Source: Pyxidicoccus xibeiensis (GTDB lineage Bacteria; Myxococcota; Myxococcia; Myxococcales; Myxococcaceae). Taken from it: 64,000 bases of DNA. Positions 32,985 through 49,118 of this stretch are shown here, in pieces. The DNA lies in the NCBI RefSeq assembly GCF_024198175.1, contig NZ_JAJVKV010000004.1, forward strand, positions 496,001-560,000. Direction: 5' to 3'. Position 1 is the first letter of the stretch. Each line of letters begins with the position of its first letter. A program made the translations under genes and the position numbers. The notes below the pieces were generated by a model. The model did not search any database, had not been told where the DNA came from, and was given only the letters and a program-made list of their open reading frames with translations.

Positions 32985-33803
32985 ATGACGGCGAAACCGA
33001 GTTGCATCTGGGCGCTGCTCGCCAGCGCGGTGCTGGTGGCGTGCGGCACCCCTCGTGTCGGGCGGCACGGCGGGCCTCGCGCCTATGCGCAGTCGGTGGA
33101 CTCGGCGACGAGCGCCTGCATGCGAACTCCCGCCTGCTACGCGGCCACGGGCGAGGACGCCATCCTCCCGTGGCTGTCACGCGCGGCGAGCGCGGCGCGG
33201 ACCACTGCGGCGGTGATGCGGCTGCTGGAGGCGGCGGACATCGAGCGCGTCGAAGCCATCCTGATGGAGTGCGCTTCGGAGGCGAACGGGCAGATCAACG
33301 AGCAACGCTACGGGAAGGGCAGGTGGCCCACCGCCGAGCAGTGCAGGGAGAAGGTGACAACGCCCCAGGGAAAGACGGAGACGCGCGCAGAAGAACTGGG
33401 CCGGGTGAAACACGAAGTGGCGCTGGAGTGCGCGCGGCAGAAGCTGGAAGACGCGTTTCCGGGCAACTACAGCATCGAGCCGCGCTACTTCCCCGAGCCA
33501 GGGAAGGGTCTGCGCTTGATATCACCGGCCCAGGTGGCTGAATGGTTACAGGATGGGCTCTTCCACCTGCTGGTCGGAACGTTGGTTCCGGACGTCGTCA
33601 TTCACGCGACGAACGAGCCCCTCAAGGTACAGGCCGTCTATGACTTCAAGTTCCCGTGCCCGCTAAGCAACCCTCCTGAATGGAGTTCCTATCGCCGCAG
33701 TCATCCCTATTACCCAAAGCACCAGGGCAACATGTACAAGGGAGCGCTGGGAGGCGCAGAACCAGCCATGGTGGCGCCTCAGCACGGAATCCATCGGCCA
33801 TGA
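32985..33803 (+). CDS. SitA-like lipoprotein toxin with a PD-(D/E)XK nuclease motif
   Basis: 272 residues. Signal peptide with lipobox LVAC (Cys20). A Cys-containing helical region follows (residues 44-125; VEAILMECASEANGQINEQRYGKGRWPTAEQC), a pattern I associate with myxobacterial toxin lipoproteins. The C-terminal third has PDVV (202-205), then YDFKF (219-223) with Asp220 and Lys222, the spacing of a PD-(D/E)XK nuclease core, and a QxxxY element (Gln247-Tyr251) like that of RecB/Cas4 nucleases. Its stop overlaps the immunity-like gene by 4 bp. In Myxococcus, SitA lipoprotein toxins pass between kin by outer-membrane exchange; this looks like such a toxin (inference). Confidence 0.65.
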   Translation: MTAKPSCIWALLASAVLVACGTPRVGRHGGPRAYAQSVDSATSACMRTPACYAATGEDAILPWLSRAASAARTTAAVMRLLEAADIERVEAILMECASEANGQINEQRYGKGRWPTAEQCREKVTTPQGKTETRAEELGRVKHEVALECARQKLEDAFPGNYSIEPRYFPEPGKGLRLISPAQVAEWLQDGLFHLLVGTLVPDVVIHATNEPLKVQAVYDFKFPCPLSNPPEWSSYRRSHPYYPKHQGNMYKGALGGAEPAMVAPQHGIHRP

Positions 33804-34741
33804 GCACGTTCACCCCCAAGGTCCGTGTCTACAAGACCTTTGAGCCATATCCGCCTGAAATTCCCGAGCCCGTGCGCGACCTCATCGTACGGGACAGCCT
33901 GAACATCACCTTCTTCATGCGTCGGCCGCACAGCGAAGTGCGACACGCCGTGACACATGCACTGGAAACATACCTCCGAGCAGTGGGACACGAGCGACTG
34001 TCCGCCTATCTGGCTGAATCCGGATACTGGTGGGAGCTTGATGACGAGGGCTGGGCATCCGTCCGGGAGGAACTTCTCGATCCGCAAGGTGGCCGCGCCG
34101 TATTGAGCCAATGGACAACGGTAAGACCGGGGCACGAGTTCGACTATCTCAGCCGGCTTTTCGACTTCCCTGGCTACATGGCCTTTCCCGATGAGGCCAC
34201 CACCGTCTCCTTCTGGCTGCCCACCGAATACCTGGAGGAACGGGGTCCCGGGTGGGTGCGAGACCTGGCACTGGAACTGAGCGCCCGGCTCCCCTTCAAC
34301 TCTGGTCATGCCGGCCTGTTCTTCCAGAGCCACTACGACTCAACGATGTACATCAAGGACATCCATGCGGACTGCTTCGCCTACCCGGGCATGGACATCA
34401 TGAAGGTGAGCGAGCTGGCCAACCACATCGGCACCCGGGTGAAGGGCGCGCACTGGATGACCTTCCTCGGCCAGCCGGTGCTCGGCGAGCTCGGCGGCGC
34501 CGCGGGCCTCCGCTCCCGGCTGCACTCGCCCGGCACCACCGTGCAGGACCTGGGGCAGGAGCGCGTCGTGGTGACGCTCGGCAAGCAGCCCGAGTTCGGC
34601 GACGTGGACCCCCAGCGCACCCTCGCCCCATACCGCGAGCTGGCCCGCGTGCTGGAGCCCTGGCTCTACCGCGAGCGCCGCCCGTGGACCGGCTTCAGCG
34701 ACGACGATATGCGCCGCTGGGAGCGCCGCCTCCTCGACTAG
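33800..34741 (+). CDS. DUF3396-like type VI immunity-family protein, SitI-like
   Basis: 313 residues from the ATG at 33800, overlapping the toxin stop (ATGA). It is soluble with no signal peptide. The sequence (NITFFMRRPHSEVRHAVTHALETYL, then SFWLPTEYLEERGPGWVRDLALELSARLPFNSGHAGLFF, then HWMTFLGQPVLGELGGAAGLRSRL and VVVTLGKQPEFGDVDP) follows the DUF3396 pattern found in immunity proteins beside type VI and outer-membrane-exchange toxins. It should neutralise the nuclease in the cytosol. The first two thirds, like the toxin gene, are less GC-rich than the surrounding genes, as is common for exchanged cassettes. Confidence 0.75.
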   Translation: MSTFTPKVRVYKTFEPYPPEIPEPVRDLIVRDSLNITFFMRRPHSEVRHAVTHALETYLRAVGHERLSAYLAESGYWWELDDEGWASVREELLDPQGGRAVLSQWTTVRPGHEFDYLSRLFDFPGYMAFPDEATTVSFWLPTEYLEERGPGWVRDLALELSARLPFNSGHAGLFFQSHYDSTMYIKDIHADCFAYPGMDIMKVSELANHIGTRVKGAHWMTFLGQPVLGELGGAAGLRSRLHSPGTTVQDLGQERVVVTLGKQPEFGDVDPQRTLAPYRELARVLEPWLYRERRPWTGFSDDDMRRWERRLLD

Positions 34742-34746
34742 CTCCC

Positions 34747-37170
34747 CTACCGGGGCAGCCGCACACAGAAGGTCGTCCCCTCCTCCGCCGTGGAGCTCAC
34801 GGAGACGCTGCCCCCGTGCGCGTGGACGATGCGGTCCACGATGTAGAGCCCCAACCCCAGCCCGGGGCTCGTCGCCTCGGTCTCCCCCGCGCCCCGCTTC
34901 ATCGGCTGGAAGAGGATGGGCAGCGCCTCGGGGCGGATGGGCTCCCCCGCGTTGTGCACCCGCAGCTCCACCACGCCGTCCTCCGCGCGCGTCTCCACCC
35001 GCACGGGCGCGTCCTCCGCGCCGTAGCGCAGCGCATTGTTCAAGAGGTTGGTCAGCACCTGGGCCAGCCGGTCCGTGTCCCACGTGCCCTCGCCGCCCCC
35101 CTGCGTCGTCACCTCGATGCGCCGGCCCGGTGACGCCAGCCGCACCTCCTCCACCACCGCGCGCACCAGCTCGTTCAGGTCTGCCGGCTCGCGGTGCACG
35201 GGGATGGCGCCGCCCAGCCGCGCCTGCGTGAAGTCGAGCAGGTCGCGAATCATCCGGTTCGCCCGCTCGGTGGCGCTGCGGATGCGCTCGATGACACGCC
35301 TGGCGCCGTCATCCAGGTCCGCGCGGCGCAGCAGCAGCGTGGTGGAGTAGCCCACCGCGTTGAGCGGGTTGCGCAAGTCGTGGCTCACGATGCCGATGAG
35401 CTTCTCCTCCAGGTCCGCCCTGCGCTGCAGCTCCTCCTCGCGCCGCAGCAGCTGCTCGTCCAGGCGCTTGCGCTCGGTGATGTCCAGCACCGTGCCGATG
35501 AAGCGCACCGCGCGCCGGTGCACGTCGAAGAAGGCCTGCCCGTGCGCGGACACCCAGCGCTCCACCCCGTCCGCCAGGCCGACGGTGCGGTAGTCCAGGT
35601 TGAACGCGCCCCCGTCCTCTCCGGCCAGGGTCCGCTGCACGACGAGCGCCGTGCGCTCCCGGTCCTCCGGGTGGACTCCCGCGATGAACGTGTCCCACGA
35701 CACCTCGGCCTCCGGAGGCAGGCCGAAGAGCGCCCGGGTCCGCGTGTCCCAGCGCAGCACGCCCGTCACCGGGTCGAAGTCCCAGGTGCCCAGGCGCCCC
35801 GCCGTCAGCGCCAGGCGCAGCCGGTCCTCGCTCTCGCGCCGCGCCGCGTCCGCGTGCGTGCGCGCGGTGATGTCCTGCATCGCCCCCACCATGCGCACGC
35901 CCCGGCCCCGCGCGTCCCGCGCGATGACGCCATGGTCGGTGACGTGCACGTAGTGGCCGTCCCGGTGGCGGAAGCGGTACTCCGCCCGCCAGCGCTCCCG
36001 CCCCCCGTCGATGGCCGCGTGGATGTCCCGCAGCACGGCCTCCCGGTCCTCGGGGTGGATGTGCTCGGCCCACCAGTGGGCATCGGCCCCCGCCTCGCTG
36101 GGGGGATAGCCCACCAGCGTCTCCAGCCCCTCGTTCCATGCGAGGGCATTCGTGGCCAGGTCCCAGTCCCAGATGGCATCGGTGATGGCGGTGCTGGCCA
36201 GCCGGTACCGCTCCTCCGAGGCGCCCAGCCGCGCGTGGGCGTCCCGGAGCTGCCCGAAGAGGAAGGCCCGGTCGAGGATGCCGGAGAGGTACTCCACCAG
36301 CGTCTCCAGGTACCGCTTCGCCTGGGGCTGGAAGGGCCGGGCGCGCGCGAGTCCGACGTAGAGCACGCCCATCAGCTCGCCGTGCGGCCACAGCCGCAGC
36401 CCCATCAGCGTGGACAGCCCGGTGCCGCACAGCCCCTCGCGCCACGCGGCCGAGGCCTCGGGCAGCCCCGCCAGGATGAGCGGCTCCTCGGAGCGGGCCA
36501 GCCGGGCCAGGAACGAGTCGCCCGCGACCGGCACCCGGGCCGCCTCCGCCTCCACCACGCACCGGCCCGAGGCCGCCGCGCGCCGCAGCACCTCCCGCCC
36601 CTCCAGCACGAAGAGCTCCGCCCCGTCCGCCTCCATGGCATGCTGGATGACCTCCAGCAGCGGAGCCAGGTGGACGTCCAGCGCCTCGTCGCGTCCCAGG
36701 GCCTTGGGGGCGAGCGTCTCCAGGTGCCGCAGGGTCCGCTTCTCGCGCTGCCGGTCCTCCAGCGAGTAGCCGGTGAAGACAGCCACCGTGTAGTCCATGG
36801 CCGAGTCCAGCTCGGTGAACAGCAGCTGCGAGTCCTCGGGCGTGGGCTGCTCCCGCGGCGGGAGCGCCTCCCACAGCTCCGCGATGAGCCGCCCCATGAG
36901 GACGTACTCGCTCGTCACCTCGTCCTGGTTGTAGCCCAGCCGCAGGCGCGCCCCGATGTGCGTGTCCTCCAGCCGCTGCTTCGTGCTCGCGGCATCCCCC
37001 CGGTGGCCCTGGCGGGAGACGCTGGCGAGCGTGGTCAGGTACTCGGGCAGCGTGTCGATGACCTCATGCGGCTTGAGCCCCCGGGCACTCTCGAGCCTGC
37101 TGGCTTCGGCGAGGAAGCGCTGCGTGAGCTGCTCCCGGTGGCGTTCGATGAGGTCGGCGATGCTCGGCAT
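34747..37170 (-). CDS. Soluble multi-sensor histidine kinase (RsbRD-like, GAF, two PAS)
   Basis: 807 residues from the ATG at 37170. Residues 1-130 (SIADLIERHREQLTQRFLAEASRL) are a globin-coupled-sensor/RsbRD-like helical domain. A GAF domain follows (about 165-310), then two PAS/PAC units with PxDR(E/T) motifs (about 330-575). The dimerisation helix has the H-box SHDLRNPL, and the ATPase has N (NLLNNALRY) and G (GLGLGLYIV) boxes. No membrane helix and no receiver are visible, so it is a cytosolic kinase needing a separate response regulator. It is convergent with the immunity gene (5 bp between stops). Confidence 0.9.
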   Translation of the reverse strand: MPSIADLIERHREQLTQRFLAEASRLESARGLKPHEVIDTLPEYLTTLASVSRQGHRGDAASTKQRLEDTHIGARLRLGYNQDEVTSEYVLMGRLIAELWEALPPREQPTPEDSQLLFTELDSAMDYTVAVFTGYSLEDRQREKRTLRHLETLAPKALGRDEALDVHLAPLLEVIQHAMEADGAELFVLEGREVLRRAAASGRCVVEAEAARVPVAGDSFLARLARSEEPLILAGLPEASAAWREGLCGTGLSTLMGLRLWPHGELMGVLYVGLARARPFQPQAKRYLETLVEYLSGILDRAFLFGQLRDAHARLGASEERYRLASTAITDAIWDWDLATNALAWNEGLETLVGYPPSEAGADAHWWAEHIHPEDREAVLRDIHAAIDGGRERWRAEYRFRHRDGHYVHVTDHGVIARDARGRGVRMVGAMQDITARTHADAARRESEDRLRLALTAGRLGTWDFDPVTGVLRWDTRTRALFGLPPEAEVSWDTFIAGVHPEDRERTALVVQRTLAGEDGGAFNLDYRTVGLADGVERWVSAHGQAFFDVHRRAVRFIGTVLDITERKRLDEQLLRREEELQRRADLEEKLIGIVSHDLRNPLNAVGYSTTLLLRRADLDDGARRVIERIRSATERANRMIRDLLDFTQARLGGAIPVHREPADLNELVRAVVEEVRLASPGRRIEVTTQGGGEGTWDTDRLAQVLTNLLNNALRYGAEDAPVRVETRAEDGVVELRVHNAGEPIRPEALPILFQPMKRGAGETEATSPGLGLGLYIVDRIVHAHGGSVSVSSTAEEGTTFCVRLPR

Positions 37171-37439
37171 ACGAAGAAGGTGCGCCCGGACGCGTGACGA
37201 CCTGGAGGATTGGCCCTCTGCCGTCCGGGCGAGAGTCCTTCCCTCCGGAAATCCCCGAGGGTGTCGATGAGCCGACAGGGATGGAGCGCTGGATGAAAAG
37301 CCGCGAGCGCTGGAAAACTTACCGGGACTCGCGTCCGAGGCCCGGCAGTCCTTACAGCCCGACGCATGGCTGCTCGCTCCAAGCGTCTGATTCCTGGCAC
37401 CTTCAGGGTGGTGTGGAGGTTGCTTTGGCGCCACCAACG

Positions 37440-37754
37440 ATGGCATCCCCGAACAGCCTTCCATCCTCGTATGCAGTCGAAGTCGATCCTTCCGCCTGGC
37501 GGCAGCTGGGCCACCTCTCCAACGGAGACTACGGTGTCCTCCAGGAGCGGCTCACCGCGCTGGCGACGCTTGCCTCGGAGGGGCGGCTGCCCGACCCGCG
37601 CGCGCTCCAGCAGGCGGGCGTGGAGAGCATGCTGTCCTTCACCGTGGGGGACTTCGTCCTCCTCTACCAGGTGGACCCGGCCCGCACGGCCATCCGCCTG
37701 CTGGAGGTCACCCTCCGGCTGTCCGGCATTCCGCCCCAGGCCTCCGTCCGCTAG
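37440..37754 (+). CDS. Orphan ParE/RelE-like small protein
   Basis: 104 residues. The core (YAVEVDPSAWRQLGHLSNGDYGVLQERLTALATLA, then MLSFTVGDFVLLYQVDPARTAIRLLEVTL) has the alpha-alpha-beta-beta-beta order of the RelE/ParE fold, with the final strands V-x-x-F-V-L-L-Y-x-V-D. No antitoxin gene accompanies it, and the basic catalytic residues of RelE are not obvious. It may be an orphan toxin relative or a regulator. A similar small protein follows 180 bp downstream. Confidence 0.55.
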   Translation: MASPNSLPSSYAVEVDPSAWRQLGHLSNGDYGVLQERLTALATLASEGRLPDPRALQQAGVESMLSFTVGDFVLLYQVDPARTAIRLLEVTLRLSGIPPQASVR

Positions 37755-37936
37755 GCCTCGGGCAGGCCGCGCCGGGGTGGGAACATCCGCATACCCGCAC
37801 CCCGAGGATGTGCACGGTCCTCCTCTCGGGCGTCGCCCGATGAACAGCGCTTCGTCCTTCGGGCAACGAACCGTGGCCAGGGACTTGAGGACCGGGTCAT
37901 TAGTGACAGACTCTCGCCCGTACTCGCGTCTCCACC

Positions 37937-38224
37937 ATGCCCCGCACCCTTCCCAGAGCCGTGGGTCCCTACCGTGTCGTCTTCACGGCACAGGCATGGA
38001 AGGAGGTCGGGCTGATGTCCACCGCCCGCTTCGACGCGTTCCAGCAGGCGGTGGACGCGCTGGCCGCGAGGCTGGGCAAGCAGGGCGCGTCCGCGGCCGA
38101 CGCGCCGGTGCCGGTGCCGGTGCCGCTCCAGGTGGACGGGCTGGTGGTCGTCTACGCGCAGGATGACGCGGCGCGGACCCTCACCCTGGTGGACATCTCC
38201 CGGGAGTCGGCCACGTCGCGCTGA
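37937..38224 (+). CDS. Second orphan ParE/RelE-like small protein
   Basis: 95 residues. YRVVFTAQAWKEVGLMSTARFDAFQQAVDALAARLG and LQVDGLVVVYAQDDAARTLTLVDISRE follow the same fold order as the previous protein, with a Pro/Val-rich insert (APVPVPVPVPL) between the helices and the strands. Pairwise identity with its neighbour looks low, so they are distant relatives. No antitoxin is adjacent. The stop lies inside the first unit of the hairpin array. Confidence 0.5.
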   Translation: MPRTLPRAVGPYRVVFTAQAWKEVGLMSTARFDAFQQAVDALAARLGKQGASAADAPVPVPVPLQVDGLVVVYAQDDAARTLTLVDISRESATSR

Positions 38225-38341
38225 AAATCAGCGCGACGCCGTCTCCCAAGTCGCGCTGAAGCCAGCGCGACGCCGTCTCCCACGTCGCGCTGAAAATCAG
38301 CGCGACGCCGTCTGCCAAGTCGCGCTGACCTCAGCTCGCGG
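38215..38341. repeat. Tandem array of perfect short hairpins between convergent genes
   Basis: Three full units and one partial unit with period 34-35 bp. Each unit is an inverted repeat whose arms are GTCGCGCTGA and its complement, with a 2-3-base loop, followed by the spacer GCCGTCTCCCA or similar. Units start at 38215, 38250, 38284 and 38319. It begins inside the last codons of the small-protein gene and reaches the stop of the receiver-kinase gene, so it can serve as a two-way transcription block or RNA-stability element. Confidence 0.85.
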
Positions 38342-40313
38342 TGCGGGTGCCGGGCGCCTGGTGCACGGTGCCCAGCTGCCCCACCGTCTCGCGCGGCAGC
38401 CACACGTGGAACGTGGAGCCCTCGCCCGGCGCGCCCACCGACTCCACCCAGATGCGGCCGCCGTGCTGCTCGACGATGCCCTGGCTGATGGTGAGCCCCA
38501 GGCCCAGGCCGCCGTACTTGCTGCCGTGCGCGCGGCCGAAGCGCTCGAAGATGAGCCCCTGCTTGTCCTTGGGGATGCCCACGCCGCGGTCCTTCACCGC
38601 CAGGTGCACGCCCTCCTCGCCCTCGCCGGACAGCCGCACCAGCACCGGCCCGCCCTCCGGCGAGTACCGGATGGCGTTGGACAGGAGGTTGGTCAGCACC
38701 TGGTCCAGGCGCCCCCGGTCCCACGTGCCCTCGAGCTGCTCCGGGGCCTCCACCTGGATTTCGTGCCCCTGCGACAGCACCGCCATGCGGTCCCGCGTCT
38801 CGTGCACCAGGTGCGACAGGTCGAAGCGCTCCAGCTCCAGCGACAGGCGCCCGGCCTGGAGGCGGCTGATGTCCAGCAGGTCCTCCACCAGCTTGGCCAT
38901 GCGGTCTATCTGCCGGTTGATGATCTTCAGCGACTTGCCCGGCCCGGCCTCCGTCTCGCCGCCCAGCTTGAGCAGCGCCAGGTGCGCGTGGCCCTTGGCC
39001 GCCGCCAGCGGGGTGCGCAGCTCGTGGCTGGCCGCGGCGAGGAAGGCGTCCTTGGCCTCGCTGGCCAGCCGCAGCGCCGTCTCCGCGCGCTGGCGCTCGG
39101 TGATGTCGCGGGCCACGGAGATGAAGCGGCCCGGGCCCTCGTCGGCGGACACGAACTGGAGCACCACCTCCACCGGCACCTCGGTGCCGTCCCGGCGGCG
39201 GTGGGTGGTGGAGTACGTCTGGCTCGGCAGCGTGCCGCTGACGAGCGGGGCCAGCAGCTTGCGGAAGCCCGCCTCGTCGAAGGCGCTCTCCACTTCCAGC
39301 ACGGACAGCCCCACCAGCTCGTCCACGGCGCCGGCCAGCTGCTTGGCCGCGCCCGCGTTGGCGTAGGTGAGCGTCAGCGAGTCCGGGGAGAACATGAGGA
39401 CGCAGTCCAGCGTGGCGTCCAGCGTCGTCTTGAAGCGCCCCAGGGCCTCCTCGGCCCGGCGCTTGTCGTCGATGTCCGTGGCCACGGCAATCCAGCCCGC
39501 CAGCCCCGAGGCCTCGTCCTTCTCCGGCACCGCGCGCGCCAGGTGCCAGCGGTACACGCCGTCGAAGCGCCGCAGGCGGAACTCGCGCTCCACGCGGTGG
39601 CCCCCGCGGATGGCCTGCTCCCACGCGCTGCGCATGGCCTCGCGGTCCGCCGGGTGGACGAACTCCAGGAAGGTGCCGAGCGACAGCGGCTGCTCCTCCT
39701 GGATGCCGGTGTAGTCGCGCGCCGCGCGGTTGGCGTAGGTGAAGCTGCCGTCCGCCCGCGCCGCCCACATCACCTCGGGCAGCGACTCGGTGAGCCGCCG
39801 GTAGCGCAGCTCGCTCTGCCGCTCCAGCGCCTCGCGGTCCCTCTGGCGCAGCAGGGACGCCTGCCGCTGAATCTGCTGCTCCTTGAGGAACAGGTCCACG
39901 AAGACGCTGACCTTGGAGCGGAGGATTTCCGGGTCGAACGGCTTGAGCAGGTAGTCCACCGCGCCGTGCGCGTAGCCCTTGAAGACGTGGGCCGCGTCGC
40001 GGCTGAGCGCGGTGAGGAAGATGATGGGGATGGTGCGGGTGCGCTCGCGCTGCTTGATGAGGGTGGCCGTCTGGAAGCCATCCAGCCCGGGCATCTGCAC
40101 GTCCATCAGGATGACGGCGAAGTCGCGCTGCAGCAGGAACTTGAGCGCCTCTTCACCGCTGGTGGCCTTCACCAGCTCCTGCCCCAGCGGCTCGAGGATG
40201 GCCTCCAGCGCCAGCAGGTTGGACGGGTGGTCATCCACCATCAGGATGCTCGCCCGGGGACGTGCCTGTCCCTCCTGGGGGCGTTCGGCGGGGATGTGTT
40301 CGCTAGGCGTCAT
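38331..40313 (-). CDS. Hybrid kinase: receiver, PAS domains, histidine kinase
   Basis: 660 residues. An N-terminal receiver (about 22-140) has acidic VDDH, phospho-Asp in ILMDVQMPG, Thr in FLTALS and Lys in YLLKPF. A coiled linker (KEQQIQRQASLLRQRDREALERQ) leads to two PAS/PAC domains (about 170-420), a dimerisation helix with H-box [12 protein letters not shown], and an ATPase (NLLSNAIRYS, DRGVGI, GLGLGLTIS). An N-terminal receiver suggests the kinase is controlled by another kinase, probably in a relay. It is cytosolic. It lies just downstream of the giant kinase gene on the same strand. Confidence 0.92.
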   Translation of the reverse strand: MTPSEHIPAERPQEGQARPRASILMVDDHPSNLLALEAILEPLGQELVKATSGEEALKFLLQRDFAVILMDVQMPGLDGFQTATLIKQRERTRTIPIIFLTALSRDAAHVFKGYAHGAVDYLLKPFDPEILRSKVSVFVDLFLKEQQIQRQASLLRQRDREALERQSELRYRRLTESLPEVMWAARADGSFTYANRAARDYTGIQEEQPLSLGTFLEFVHPADREAMRSAWEQAIRGGHRVEREFRLRRFDGVYRWHLARAVPEKDEASGLAGWIAVATDIDDKRRAEEALGRFKTTLDATLDCVLMFSPDSLTLTYANAGAAKQLAGAVDELVGLSVLEVESAFDEAGFRKLLAPLVSGTLPSQTYSTTHRRRDGTEVPVEVVLQFVSADEGPGRFISVARDITERQRAETALRLASEAKDAFLAAASHELRTPLAAAKGHAHLALLKLGGETEAGPGKSLKIINRQIDRMAKLVEDLLDISRLQAGRLSLELERFDLSHLVHETRDRMAVLSQGHEIQVEAPEQLEGTWDRGRLDQVLTNLLSNAIRYSPEGGPVLVRLSGEGEEGVHLAVKDRGVGIPKDKQGLIFERFGRAHGSKYGGLGLGLTISQGIVEQHGGRIWVESVGAPGEGSTFHVWLPRETVGQLGTVHQAPGTRTAS

Positions 40314-40432
40314 GGAGGTGGGATGAAAGGGTGCCCCGGGCGCATCATTGACTGGTCGCAGAGGCTAGGCGCAGGCCCCGCCGGGCCCAAGCCCGGCGGA
40401 GCGCTGTCGTGTGCTAGCCATCACTCAAGCCG

Positions 40433-47842
<7,410 letters not shown>

Positions 47843-47972
47843 GCGTGAAAACCTCTGATCGGGATGAACGCTTCAGCAGTGCTCTGAGCGGCGCCCGGGC
47901 GGTGCGAATCTCCAGGGAGTTCGCGGACTTGTCGATTCCAAGCCGGCAGCCACGGGGCCTGTTCGTCTACTA

Positions 47973-47990
47973 GTGAACCGTGTGGTTCAC
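47973..47990. promoter_or_regulatory. 18-bp operator-like inverted repeat upstream of the giant kinase gene
   Basis: GTGAACC-GTGT-GGTTCAC has perfect 7-bp arms and a 4-bp centre, the form bound by many TetR-family repressors. It lies 130 bp upstream of the giant kinase start. No TetR gene is adjacent. Confidence 0.55.
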
Positions 47991-48041
47991 GCGCTCGGAC
48001 GGCCCGTGAAAACGTGGGGTGCCGAGCCCATTACCAACATC

Positions 48042-48926
48042 TCAGGGCGCCGGAGCCGTGCACGGAAAACCATCGCAGCCCTGGACATAGAGGGCCCGAC
48101 CGAGGAGCCGGCGGGCAGGCGTCGCCGGACGGCTTCCCGCGGGCGCCTGGGTGCCTGCACGCACGTCCAGGGTGTAGGCAGGACCGCTGGGGGCACAGCC
48201 GATCAACAGCCGCTCCGGCACGTCGAGCCACCACACGCTCTCCACGGCACACGGCGCCTGGGTCTCCATGGGGGCGAGCGTGCGGGCGTCGTAGAGGCGC
48301 AGGGCGCCTTCGGAGAGCACGGCGGCGAAGGCACCCGCCGCCCCCACCGACAGCCTCCCCCCCGGCCAGGGGAGCGACACCTGCCCCAGCACCCCGCCCT
48401 CCGGGGAGACGGAGACGAGCTGCCCGGCCTCGTCCAGCGCCAGGACTCCGCTCGCGTGCCCGGCCAGGGACACGGGCGCGAAGTCGCCGACCGGACGCAG
48501 GGCCCCCTGCTCCTCTCGCAGCAGCCGGCCCCCCGCGGAGACCCACAGGCGGTTGTCTCCTCCGAAGGTGGCCGCCAGGGTGCCGACCACGTCCAGGCGC
48601 CGCGAGCCCCCGCCGCGCTCGCAGAGCGCCACGGCCTGGGGGCCATACACGGCCACCCGGGAGGCATCCGGGGAGACGGCCCAGCCCAACCTGGGGGCCG
48701 GCAGCGCGCGGGTGAGGCAGTCGTTGAGGGCGCCGAAGTGCGGGTCCGCGGTGGGCGAGGAGATGAGGTAGGGCAGGCTGGTGGTCGTCACGTAGACGAG
48801 CAGGCCGAGCGCGACGGCGATGGCGATGGTGAGCGGCCAGGGACGGGCGCCGAGGGCGCGCACCTGCCTCGCGGCCGCGCGTGCCCCCTTCCTGCCTCCG
48901 GTCACCGGGCTCTCCCGTCCACTCAC
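48042..48926 (-). CDS. Membrane-anchored beta-propeller-like protein
   Basis: 294 residues from the GTG at 48926, with GAGGAG 6 bp upstream; an ATG at 48995 would add 23 less plausible residues. One N-terminal transmembrane helix (WPLTIAIAVALGLLVYVTT) puts the rest outside. Short repeated blade-like strands (LGWAVSPDASRVAVYGPQAVALCE, GTLAATFGGDNRLWVSAGGRLL, SGVLALDEAGQLVSVSPEGGVLG) suggest a WD40/YVTN-type propeller that binds protein or ligand. It is divergent from the TonB receptor gene and could be its partner (inference). Exact function unknown. Confidence 0.65.
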   Translation of the reverse strand: MSGRESPVTGGRKGARAAARQVRALGARPWPLTIAIAVALGLLVYVTTTSLPYLISSPTADPHFGALNDCLTRALPAPRLGWAVSPDASRVAVYGPQAVALCERGGGSRRLDVVGTLAATFGGDNRLWVSAGGRLLREEQGALRPVGDFAPVSLAGHASGVLALDEAGQLVSVSPEGGVLGQVSLPWPGGRLSVGAAGAFAAVLSEGALRLYDARTLAPMETQAPCAVESVWWLDVPERLLIGCAPSGPAYTLDVRAGTQAPAGSRPATPARRLLGRALYVQGCDGFPCTAPAP

Positions 48927-49118
48927 GGCGGCTCCTCGCTGCGGCCTTCCCAGGACAGCACAGAACGGGCGCGAAGGCTCCTGCGAGCCGGGCATGGCCT
49001 ACGGGCCGAGCACGCTCGGCTGGTTGCTTCCAGCGGGAGTCGTTGCAGGCAGCAAGCACCGGGATGGAAGGGAGCGGAGGCGTGCCATGCTCCTTGCCAG
49101 ATGGAAGGAGCTGTCTAC

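Noticed and set aside
37405-37430. Possible sigma-54 promoter before the first RelE-like gene
   Set aside because: GG and GC are 10 bp apart with TTGCT, but the -24 box is poor and it would leave almost no leader before the ATG.
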